Positions 1-5,504 of a stretch of 5,824 nt of DNA are shown in pieces. The stretch's first letter is position 1. The number at the start of each line of letters is the position of its first letter. The translations under genes and the position numbers were made by a program. The DNA is from an uncultured Erysipelotrichaceae bacterium (GTDB lineage Bacteria; Bacillota_I; Bacilli_A; Erysipelotrichales; Erysipelotrichaceae): positions 1-5,824 of the forward strand of contig CALBJM010000402.1 of assembly GCA_937893225.1 (NCBI GenBank). The letters run 5' to 3'. Below the pieces are notes generated by a model. The model saw nothing but the letters and a program-made list of their open reading frames with translations. It did no database searches and had not been told where the DNA came from.

Positions 1-52
1 AATTCTGGGGCTAATGTTAACGTTTTTTTGGGACAAAATCATTTTTGCTTGA
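1..52 (+). other. Possible C-terminal tail of a convergent plus-strand gene (partial)
   Basis: The second forward frame is open from the window edge to a TGA at 50-52 and encodes a very hydrophobic 16-residue end, ILGLMLTFFWDKIIFA, which looks like the end of a membrane protein. It would stop 3 nt before the convergent stop of the cyclo-ligase gene. A competing reading is a minus-strand gene starting at ATG 42-40 (MILSQKNVNISPRI, open to the edge), 13 nt after the cyclo-ligase stop but with no Shine-Dalgarno sequence. With only 50 bases available neither reading can be established and no function can be assigned. Confidence 0.2.
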
Positions 53-65
53 CAATCAAGCAAAA
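43..65. repeat. Perfect 9-bp inverted repeat at the end of the cyclo-ligase gene
   Basis: TTTTGCTTG (43-51) and CAAGCAAAA (57-65) are perfect complements around a 5-nt loop that contains most of the cyclo-ligase stop codon. In RNA from either strand this forms a hairpin with only three G-C pairs. The U tract is in the 5' arm and the A tract in the 3' arm, the reverse of a normal intrinsic terminator, and no T run follows on either strand. It may be a weak bidirectional 3'-end structure for converging transcripts, or have no function. Confidence 0.4.
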
Positions 66-577
66 TATATTTCATCTAATGGAACATCCCAAGGATCACA
101 TTCGATATGGTCTACCATTTGTTCTTTATACGCAATCCCAATTTTTCTTTGACATACTTGTAGAACAGAATCATAAAAGCCTTTTCCATAACCACATCTG
201 TTTCCTTGATGATCAAAAGCAGCTAAAGGAACGATCATCAAATCTATACAATGTAAATCTACGATGTGCGATGTAATTGGCTCTAAAATATGAAAATATC
301 CTTCTTGTAGATCCTGCCAAGAATGTATTTCATAAAACTGTAACGTCTTGCCACAAACTTTAGGCACACAGATTTTTTTATGCAATGCTAAACAAAGATC
401 TATAATTGCATGTGTATCAACTTCATTTCCAAAACTTACATAACAACCTACACACTTTGCATTTTGAATTTTTGAAACAAGTTGTTGGTAAATACGATTC
501 GCTTTATCTATTCTTTCTGATTGCGTTAGGTTCTTTCTATTCTTTAGACCATAATTTCTCGCTTCTTGCTTTTTCAT
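56..577 (-). CDS. 5-formyltetrahydrofolate cyclo-ligase (5,10-methenyltetrahydrofolate synthetase)
   Basis: This 173-residue cytosolic enzyme would convert 5-formyltetrahydrofolate to 5,10-methenyltetrahydrofolate using ATP, returning a storage or inhibitory folate to one-carbon metabolism. The N-terminus has the basic K-x3-R...L-x2-R pattern of the family (residues 3-17). YVSFGNEVDTHAI (46-58) matches the substrate-pocket segment. The hallmark is VPLAAFDHQGNRCGYGKGFYD (117-136), with the glycine-rich GYGKGFYD nucleotide/phosphate loop at 129-136. The end, DPWDVPLDEI, matches the family's final strand, but the usual 'iiTE' is replaced by IYFA, so the protein is slightly short (family about 180-200 aa). 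The ATG at 577 is chosen because it gives the normal N-terminus. No Shine-Dalgarno sequence precedes it, and the U tract of the sufB terminator ends only 7 nt upstream. It lies on the same strand as the suf operon but is separated by that terminator, so expression would need read-through or a promoter inside sufB. Family assignment is secure; the gene is called ygfA, fthC or yqgN in other species. Confidence 0.93.
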   Translation of the reverse strand: MKKQEARNYGLKNRKNLTQSERIDKANRIYQQLVSKIQNAKCVGCYVSFGNEVDTHAIIDLCLALHKKICVPKVCGKTLQFYEIHSWQDLQEGYFHILEPITSHIVDLHCIDLMIVPLAAFDHQGNRCGYGKGFYDSVLQVCQRKIGIAYKEQMVDHIECDPWDVPLDEIYFA

Positions 578-584
578 ATTTCAT

Positions 585-608
585 AAAAAACACTGTGTTT
601 TCACAGTG
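585..608 (-). terminator. Intrinsic terminator of the suf operon
   Basis: On the minus strand CACTGTG (608-602), a loop of AAAA (601-598) and CACAGTG (597-591) form a perfect 7-bp stem with a tetraloop, followed by six U residues (590-585). The stem starts one base after the sufB TAA (612-610). This is a textbook Rho-independent terminator for the operon. The next gene on the same strand starts 7 nt after the U tract. Confidence 0.9.
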
Positions 609-609
609 C

Positions 610-2025
610 TTATCCAATAGAATTTGTAAAATCGATTTTCATCAATTGGTTTAATTCAACAGCATATTCCATAGGCAATTCTCTCGTAAATGGTTCTAAA
701 AATCCCATAACGATCATTTCTGTCGCCTGTGCTTCAGATAATCCTCTACTCATTAAATAGAATAATTCGTCCTCGCTGATTTTGGAAACCTTTGCTTCAT
801 GTTCAATCGTAGCAGAATCACAATCATTCACATTTAAAGGAATCGTATCACTTCTAGACTTGTTATCTAAAATGAGCGTATCACATTCTATCTTTGTACG
901 TGAATTTTTTGCCTTAGGGGTAAAACGAATCCAATCGCGGAAGTTTGTAATGCCACCATTACGAGAAACGGACTTAGAAACAATAGAAGAAGTCGTATGC
1001 GGTGCAAGATGGATCATCTTAGCTCCTGTATCTTGGAATTGCCCTGCAGAACCAACCGCAATGGAAATGCACATTCCATGCGCATATTCTCCAGCCAAAA
1101 TACATGCTGGATATTTCATGGAAATACGTGAACCGATATTTCCATCGATCCATTCCATTGTGCCATGTGCTTCTACTTTTGCACGCTTTGTAACAAGGTT
1201 CAAAATATTGCCACTCCAGTTTTGTACAGATGAATAACGGCATTTTGCTCCTTTTCCAACAAACACTTCTACGACAGCTGCATGCATAGAATCTTTAGAA
1301 TATTGTGGCGCAGTACAACCTTCTACATAAGAACATTCAGCACCATCATCTACAATAATGATAGAACGTTCAAACTGCCCCATTGATTCTGAATTGATTC
1401 TAAAATAGGACTGTAATGGCTTTTCTAATTTCACTCCAGGAGGTACATAAATAAAAGAACCACCAGACCATACTGCACTATTTAATGCTGCCAATTTATT
1501 ATCGCTTGGCGGTACGATCGTTGCAAAATACTTTTTAAATATTTCTGGATATTCTTTCAAAGCAGAATCAATATCTAGGAACAATACCCCTTTTTCACGA
1601 ACTTCATCCAACATGTTATGATAAACAGCTTCAGATTCATATTGTGTTGTTACTCCAGCCAAATACTTACGTTCTGCTTCTGGAATACCTAATTTTTCAA
1701 ATGTATTCTTAACTTCCTCAGGTACATCATCCCAGCTTTTTTCTGCTTCATCACTGACTTTTTTATAATATGTAAAGTCTTGGAAATCTATATCACTTAG
1801 ATCTGGCCCCCAAGATGGCATATCCATCTTCTCGAATTGATGAAAAGCATTGACTCTGAATTCAGTCATCCATTCTGGTTCATTTTTCCAAGCAGAAATT
1901 TGTCTAACAATATCTTCTGTTAAGCCTTTTCCTGTTTCATGGATCGTTTTTACATTGTCATCATGAAAACCATATTTATAATCATCTTGTGAAGAAAGAA
2001 CATCCTCATTCTTTAATTCGCTCAT
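610..2025 (-). CDS. sufB: Fe-S cluster assembly scaffold protein SufB
   Basis: This 471-residue protein has the normal SufB length. It is the scaffold subunit of the cytosolic SufBCD complex, where sulfur arrives and the nascent Fe-S cluster is built. The N-terminal part (about 1-150) carries the typical WMTEFRVNAF segment (52-61). A beta-helix core follows, with SGGSFIYVPPGV (187-198), VEGCTAP (234-240, Cys237) and GQFQDTGAKMIHLAPHT (328-344). The C-terminal SufC-binding helical part includes SRGLSEAQATEMIVMGF (426-442). Likely functional residues are Cys381 in IECDTLILD, matching E. coli Cys405, and His409-Glu410 in IEHEAKVSK, matching E. coli His433-Glu434. Cys237 probably matches E. coli Cys254. 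These correspondences are from memory of the family, not from an alignment. The start overlaps the sufU stop by 4 nt (ATGA), with a GAGGA ribosome site at 2036-2032. It is the last gene of the operon and is followed directly by the terminator. Nothing is broken. Confidence 0.98.
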   Translation of the reverse strand: MSELKNEDVLSSQDDYKYGFHDDNVKTIHETGKGLTEDIVRQISAWKNEPEWMTEFRVNAFHQFEKMDMPSWGPDLSDIDFQDFTYYKKVSDEAEKSWDDVPEEVKNTFEKLGIPEAERKYLAGVTTQYESEAVYHNMLDEVREKGVLFLDIDSALKEYPEIFKKYFATIVPPSDNKLAALNSAVWSGGSFIYVPPGVKLEKPLQSYFRINSESMGQFERSIIIVDDGAECSYVEGCTAPQYSKDSMHAAVVEVFVGKGAKCRYSSVQNWSGNILNLVTKRAKVEAHGTMEWIDGNIGSRISMKYPACILAGEYAHGMCISIAVGSAGQFQDTGAKMIHLAPHTTSSIVSKSVSRNGGITNFRDWIRFTPKAKNSRTKIECDTLILDNKSRSDTIPLNVNDCDSATIEHEAKVSKISEDELFYLMSRGLSEAQATEMIVMGFLEPFTRELPMEYAVELNQLMKIDFTNSIG

Positions 2026-2480
2026 TTCTTTTCCTCACTTTCTTCAATCATTTGATCAATTGCTTTCCAACCAATCGTTGCACATTTAATACGATTAGCT
2101 TGTTTATAGACATTTTTCATTGCTACAGCTTCTTCTAAAACATCTGGATCATATTCTTTGGCATCGATCATATTGAAATATTGTTGAATGATTTCTTTGG
2201 CTTCTGCAACAGATTTTCCCTTAAGAAGATCTGTCATCATCGATGTAGATGCAGTAGAAATCGTACATGCTACACCATCAAAACGAATATCTTCGATCTT
2301 TCCGTCTTTGATCTTAGACTGTACTGTAATATCATCAATACAACTATCCGAAGCCATATGCACACTATTGTAGTCTGCTGCATCCTTTAATAGAGAATGA
2401 TTATGTGGATATTGGTAATGATCCATGATCAATTCTCTTAATATTTCAGGGTCGTTTAACATATCATTTGTATCACTCAT
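2022..2480 (-). CDS. sufU: Zinc-dependent sulfurtransferase SufU
   Basis: This 152-residue protein belongs to the SufU branch of the IscU-like fold. In Gram-positive bacteria it takes persulfide sulfur from SufS and passes it to SufBCD. The four zinc ligands known from B. subtilis SufU are all present: Cys47 and Asp49 in SCIDD, Cys72 in VACTISTAS, and Cys133 in RIKCATIGW. The gap between the second and third Cys is 61 residues, close to B. subtilis SufU (62) and much longer than in IscU (about 43). This marks the SufU-specific insertion and argues against a scaffold IscU. The residues around the first ligand are unusual: the common NPxCGD motif is SDSCID here, with Ile in place of Gly. The ATG at 2480 follows the sufS stop by 9 nt. 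Its GAGGTG site (2490-2485) shares a base with the sufS TAG, so translation is probably coupled. It overlaps sufB by 4 nt. Confidence 0.96.
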   Translation of the reverse strand: MSDTNDMLNDPEILRELIMDHYQYPHNHSLLKDAADYNSVHMASDSCIDDITVQSKIKDGKIEDIRFDGVACTISTASTSMMTDLLKGKSVAEAKEIIQQYFNMIDAKEYDPDVLEEAVAMKNVYKQANRIKCATIGWKAIDQMIEESEEKK

Positions 2481-2484
2481 AATT

Positions 2485-2490
2485 CACCTC
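2485..2490 (-). promoter_or_regulatory. Ribosome binding site of sufU, overlapping the sufS stop
   Basis: GAGGTG lies 4 nt before the sufU ATG, and its first G is the last base of the sufS TAG stop codon. Ribosomes finishing sufS end on the sufU initiation site, so the two products are probably made in step. This also supports the ATG at 2480 as the start. Confidence 0.75.
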
Positions 2491-3707
2491 TAGAAGAAAA
2501 TTCCTACACAATTTTCTAATGTAATTTCTTTACATGCGTCCACGAAACGATCAATTTCCTCTTTAGTATTGTAAAAATACAAAGAAGCACGAATCGTTTG
2601 ATCTGTTCCAATAATATTGTGCAAGATCTTTGCACAATGGTTTCCAGATCTTACCGCAATGTTTTTATTTGCTAAAAAACCTGCAGCATCTTGTGCAAAA
2701 ATACCTTTCGCATTGAAATCGATTGGACCAGAAACATTATCCGGATTATAAATCTCAATATTCTCTAATTGCGATAGTTTTTTTATAGCATATGCACGCA
2801 ATTCAAGTTCATAAGCATGAATATTATCCATACCAATAGACAATAAATACTCAATTGCCGCACCGCATCCAATCACACCTTCGATATTTGGCGTACCTGC
2901 TTCAAATTTGATAGGCGTGTCTTTGAGAAGCATCTCACCATCCTTATTAAACCGTGCATTCATATCTCCACCATAGAACACAGGTTCCATTTCATCTAAT
3001 AACTGCTTCTTGCCATAAAGAATTCCTACACCGCCTGGCCCACACATTTTATGTGCAGAAAATCCTAAGAAATCCACATCTAGGTCTTTTACATCAACAG
3101 ACATATGAGGTACGGATTGCGCACCATCGACTACGACCAATGCGCCATAGGAATGAGCAATCTCACATATTTCTTTAATTGGCTGAACAGAACCTAAAAC
3201 ATTTGTAACTGCTGCTATAGAAACGACTTTTACGCCTTCATGCATAGATTTCCTAAACGAATCAACCGTAATATTAGCTTGAACATCCGTTTCGATATAT
3301 TCAATTTGAATACCTATCTCTTCTTGTAATTTAAACCAAGGTAATACATTACTTGCATGTTCTGCATATGTTAATAAAACAGTATCACCTTTTTTTAATT
3401 TTGGCTTTAATCCAAAAGCAATTTGATTCAAAGAATGTGACACATTATGTGTATAAACAACTTCATTACTATCGCAATGAATAAGTTTTGCCACAGACTT
3501 TCTTGTATCATCGTATAAACGATCATTCAATGCAGCAATTGCATAATCTCCTCTATGTACGTTAGAAGTATGTTTTGTATAAAAATCCACGACTGCATCA
3601 ATTACGCATTGTGGTTTTAAACTCGTAGCTGCTGAATCAAAGTAAATAAGATCTGGATTATTTTGAAGCATTGGAAAGTCTTTTCTGATTTTATCAATGT
3701 CTAGCAT
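2490..3707 (-). CDS. sufS: Group II cysteine desulfurase SufS
   Basis: This 405-residue PLP enzyme converts L-cysteine to L-alanine and leaves a persulfide on its active-site Cys, the sulfur source for Fe-S cluster assembly. YFDSAATS (22-29) and SNVHRGDYAIA (48-58) are the N-terminal family signatures. AEHASNVLPW (115-124) contains the PLP-stacking His117. VVVDGAQSVPH (191-201) has the cofactor Asp194 and Gln197. SAHKMCGP (217-224) has the Schiff-base Lys220, and RSGNHCAK (353-360) has the catalytic Cys358. Two departures stand out. The usual GHHCA is GNHCA (Asn356). Gln339 occupies the place of B. subtilis His342, which swaps onto the SufU zinc, at an equal 19-residue distance to the catalytic Cys. 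The C-terminus (ENCVGIFF) is also unusual. The ATG at 3707 follows an AGAGGA site and overlaps the end of sufD by 7 nt. The next gene is its acceptor partner, sufU. Confidence 0.97.
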   Translation of the reverse strand: MLDIDKIRKDFPMLQNNPDLIYFDSAATSLKPQCVIDAVVDFYTKHTSNVHRGDYAIAALNDRLYDDTRKSVAKLIHCDSNEVVYTHNVSHSLNQIAFGLKPKLKKGDTVLLTYAEHASNVLPWFKLQEEIGIQIEYIETDVQANITVDSFRKSMHEGVKVVSIAAVTNVLGSVQPIKEICEIAHSYGALVVVDGAQSVPHMSVDVKDLDVDFLGFSAHKMCGPGGVGILYGKKQLLDEMEPVFYGGDMNARFNKDGEMLLKDTPIKFEAGTPNIEGVIGCGAAIEYLLSIGMDNIHAYELELRAYAIKKLSQLENIEIYNPDNVSGPIDFNAKGIFAQDAAGFLANKNIAVRSGNHCAKILHNIIGTDQTIRASLYFYNTKEEIDRFVDACKEITLENCVGIFF

Positions 3708-4501
3708 AATTCCTCTAGCTTCCTTTCCATTTCTTCTTTTAATTTTTCTTTAAGTGCTTCATTATTTAAAGTTTCTGTAATAGGCATTAAATATCCTGTA
3801 GAAATCAATGAAGTGCATTGTTTTACTGACAAGCCTCTTGTCATTAAATAATACAGTTGATCTTCATCTACTCTACCTATGCTCATCGCGTGAGACGCCA
3901 TGACATCGTTTTCGTCGATCAATAATTCTGGAAGAATCGTCGCATGACAGCCTGCTTCAAAGGAAAGTGCGCGGCTTGTTTGATGCGATTGAGAACCATG
4001 TGCCCCTTTAATAACTTTCCCAATAGCATCAATCATCAAATTTCCTTGCTTCATGACCACAGAATAGTTTTTCATATCTCCATACGTATGCGGTGCATAA
4101 TTCACAACCTGCATACGATAATTTTTATCCGCATCGACCAATGAAGCTGAAGAAACCAAAGCATTAGCACCTTCTTCACGCAAAGCCACAAATGTTTCTC
4201 TTTTTGTAGAAGCACCATTGCATTCTCCATATGCTACAGTCAAAGACGCATTTCCTAAAACTTCATGTGTCTCATTTGCCTCAATTGGTGCCAAAGATGC
4301 ATTCCAAAATAAATATGATACATGCGTATCCTTTTGTGCAAATGTACGAATGACTAATTTCTTAGCTTTTTCAATACGCACATATACATCACTATCCACA
4401 GAAGCATAAAATGTTAATTCAATATCACGATCCGAGTTGATTACATATTCGTTGTAACCTGCAGGCAAAACAATATCTGTACTTACATGAATCGCATTCA
4501 T
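3701..4501 (-). CDS. sufD: Short-form Fe-S cluster assembly protein SufD
   Basis: From the ATG at 4501 the product has 266 residues, far less than the usual 420-440. The C-terminal half is clearly of the SufB/SufD family. PELLIDENDVMASHAMSIGRVDEDQLYYL (191-219) contains the conserved Asn-Asp-Val and His204, matching E. coli SufD His360. Next comes the SufC-contact segment MTRGLSVKQCTSLISTGYL (220-238). It lacks the IECD and EHE residues of SufB, so it is SufD rather than a second SufB. The missing part corresponds to the N-terminal domain and some of the beta-helix. The reading frame is intact and sufC abuts directly, so this is not an obvious truncation product. An in-frame ATG at 4543 would add 14 residues inside sufC. 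I prefer 4501 because it forms a TAATG stop/start overlap with sufC and begins with a sensible N-terminus. Its Shine-Dalgarno sequence is weak (GGGG about 10 nt upstream), so coupling to sufC translation is likely. The role is assembly and iron acquisition in SufBC2D. Confidence 0.9.
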   Translation of the reverse strand: MNAIHVSTDIVLPAGYNEYVINSDRDIELTFYASVDSDVYVRIEKAKKLVIRTFAQKDTHVSYLFWNASLAPIEANETHEVLGNASLTVAYGECNGASTKRETFVALREEGANALVSSASLVDADKNYRMQVVNYAPHTYGDMKNYSVVMKQGNLMIDAIGKVIKGAHGSQSHQTSRALSFEAGCHATILPELLIDENDVMASHAMSIGRVDEDQLYYLMTRGLSVKQCTSLISTGYLMPITETLNNEALKEKLKEEMERKLEELC

Positions 4502-5346
4502 TATTTTCTTGCCCCAATTTCTGCAGCAGTACGAACTGCACAAGTACCAATTCCTGCAGATACCTTTCTTACATTTTGCTCTGCTTCTGATGCTGGTTGA
4601 ACATTGTATTCTTGATAGATCCAGTCATAGCCTTCTTCATCAATTTTTTCAGCTAATTCACTACCACCTTCAACAACGATTTTTCCATTGACTAATACAT
4701 GCGTGAATTCAGGCTTGATCAATTGATAAAATCTTTCATAATGAGAAACAACGATCATACTCATATTAGTCTCATTTTTCATCTTGTTTAATGCATCCGC
4801 AACGATATGCAATGCATCAACATCAAGTCCTGAATCGATTTCATCCAACATGCTTAAAGATGGTTTAAGCATTTCCATCTGTACGATTTCATTTCTTTTC
4901 TTTTCTCCACCTGAAAAACCTTCATTTAAAAAGCGATGTGCTAGATCTTCTTTCATCTCTAGATCTTTAATTGTCTTCTCCATTTCTTTAATAAATTTAA
5001 ATAAAGAAATTGGCTGTTCTCTTCTTACGTTCATCGCAGCTCTTAAAAAGTCAGAGTTTGTTACACCAGGAATTTCTTGCGGATATTGCATAGCTAAAAA
5101 TATACCTGCAACACTTCTTTCATTCACAGGCATTTCAAGAAGATTCTTTCCGTCATATATAATAGATCCTTCTGTAACTGTATACTTTGGATTTCCCATA
5201 ATAGCAGCTAACAATGTAGATTTACCATTCCCATTAGGTCCCATGAGCGCATGGACTTCATTTTCATTTACTGTTAGATCAATACCTTTTAGTATTTCTT
5301 TTCCTTCAACCTCAACATGAAGATTTTTTATTTCTAATGTTTTCAT
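4501..5346 (-). CDS. sufC: SufBCD complex ATPase SufC
   Basis: This is a 281-residue ABC-type ATPase that acts in the cytosol, not in transport. It binds SufB and SufD, and ATP hydrolysis drives the shape change needed for cluster assembly. Walker A is GPNGNGKST (36-44), the Q-loop Gln87 lies in MQYPQEIPGV, the signature is NEGFSGGEKKRNE (141-153), Walker B is SMLDEIDSGLD (165-174-region, Glu169), and the switch His is His202 in VVSHYER. The family normally ends soon after the GYDWIYQEY segment (239-247), at about 250-260 residues. Here about 30 residues follow (NVQPASEAE... to GARK), rich in Ala, Gly and Ser, with no domain I recognise. The ATG at 5346 has a strong AAGGAAG site (5360-5354) 7 nt upstream. 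It is the first gene of the operon, and its TAA overlaps the sufD ATG by one base (TAATG). Confidence 0.97.
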   Translation of the reverse strand: MKTLEIKNLHVEVEGKEILKGIDLTVNENEVHALMGPNGNGKSTLLAAIMGNPKYTVTEGSIIYDGKNLLEMPVNERSVAGIFLAMQYPQEIPGVTNSDFLRAAMNVRREQPISLFKFIKEMEKTIKDLEMKEDLAHRFLNEGFSGGEKKRNEIVQMEMLKPSLSMLDEIDSGLDVDALHIVADALNKMKNETNMSMIVVSHYERFYQLIKPEFTHVLVNGKIVVEGGSELAEKIDEEGYDWIYQEYNVQPASEAEQNVRKVSAGIGTCAVRTAAEIGARK

Positions 5347-5353
5347 AAATACA

Positions 5354-5401
5354 CTTCCTTATTCCGGGCATTATTTTATCATTTTATTTTCATCATGTCT
5401 T
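5354..5401 (-). promoter_or_regulatory. Candidate promoter and ribosome binding site of the suf operon
   Basis: On the minus strand a -35-like AAGACA (5401-5396, four of six matches to TTGACA) and a -10-like TAAAAT (5378-5373, five of six matches) are separated by 17 bp. Transcription would start near 5366, giving a leader of about 20 nt that contains the AAGGAAG ribosome site (5360-5354). The region is very AT-rich, so chance matches are likely. No clear repressor operator or riboswitch is visible. Confidence 0.45.
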
Positions 5402-5447
5402 GTAATGTGTTCTAAAATGTCTTCATATAACGTTCACATTCTAAAAA

Positions 5448-5500
5448 TTGCTTTTAATCTAGCCTTGCAATATAATTAATAGGCTTATTTTAACAGGAGG
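5448..5500 (+). promoter_or_regulatory. Promoter and ribosome binding site of the divergent membrane-anchored gene
   Basis: A consensus -10 TATAAT (5471-5476) has a 17-bp spacer to a partial -35, TTGCTT (5448-5453). A strong AGGAGG (5495-5500) lies 4 nt before the ATG at 5505. The inferred start near 5483 gives a leader of about 22 nt. A short inverted repeat, AGCCT/AGGCT (5461-5465 and 5481-5485), flanks the -10 and could be an operator, but five base pairs is weak evidence. Confidence 0.65.
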
Positions 5501-5504
5501 ATTT

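Noticed and set aside
43..65. Inverted repeat called as an intrinsic terminator
   Set aside because: No T tract follows the stem on either strand, and the arm polarity is reversed.
782..1237. Plus-strand open frame of 151 codons antisense to sufB
   Set aside because: It lies wholly inside sufB, which has unambiguous family motifs throughout, so the frame is incidental.
2022..2480. IscU scaffold rather than SufU
   Set aside because: The Cys72-Cys133 spacing of 61 residues shows the SufU insertion, and the gene sits inside a suf operon with sufS.
3701..4501. A second SufB-like scaffold instead of SufD
   Set aside because: It lacks the IECD Cys and the EHE residues that SufB has (present in the gene at 610-2025), while keeping the SufD NDVxASH motif.
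4502..4543. Upstream sufD start at 4543 adding MCSSYCCRNWGKKI
   Set aside because: It lies within sufC, has a Cys-rich unnatural N-terminus, and loses the TAATG coupling that favours 4501.
4784..5320. Plus-strand open frame of 178 codons antisense to sufC
   Set aside because: It is a mirror of the well-supported sufC coding frame. The translation resembles no family and there is no ribosome site.
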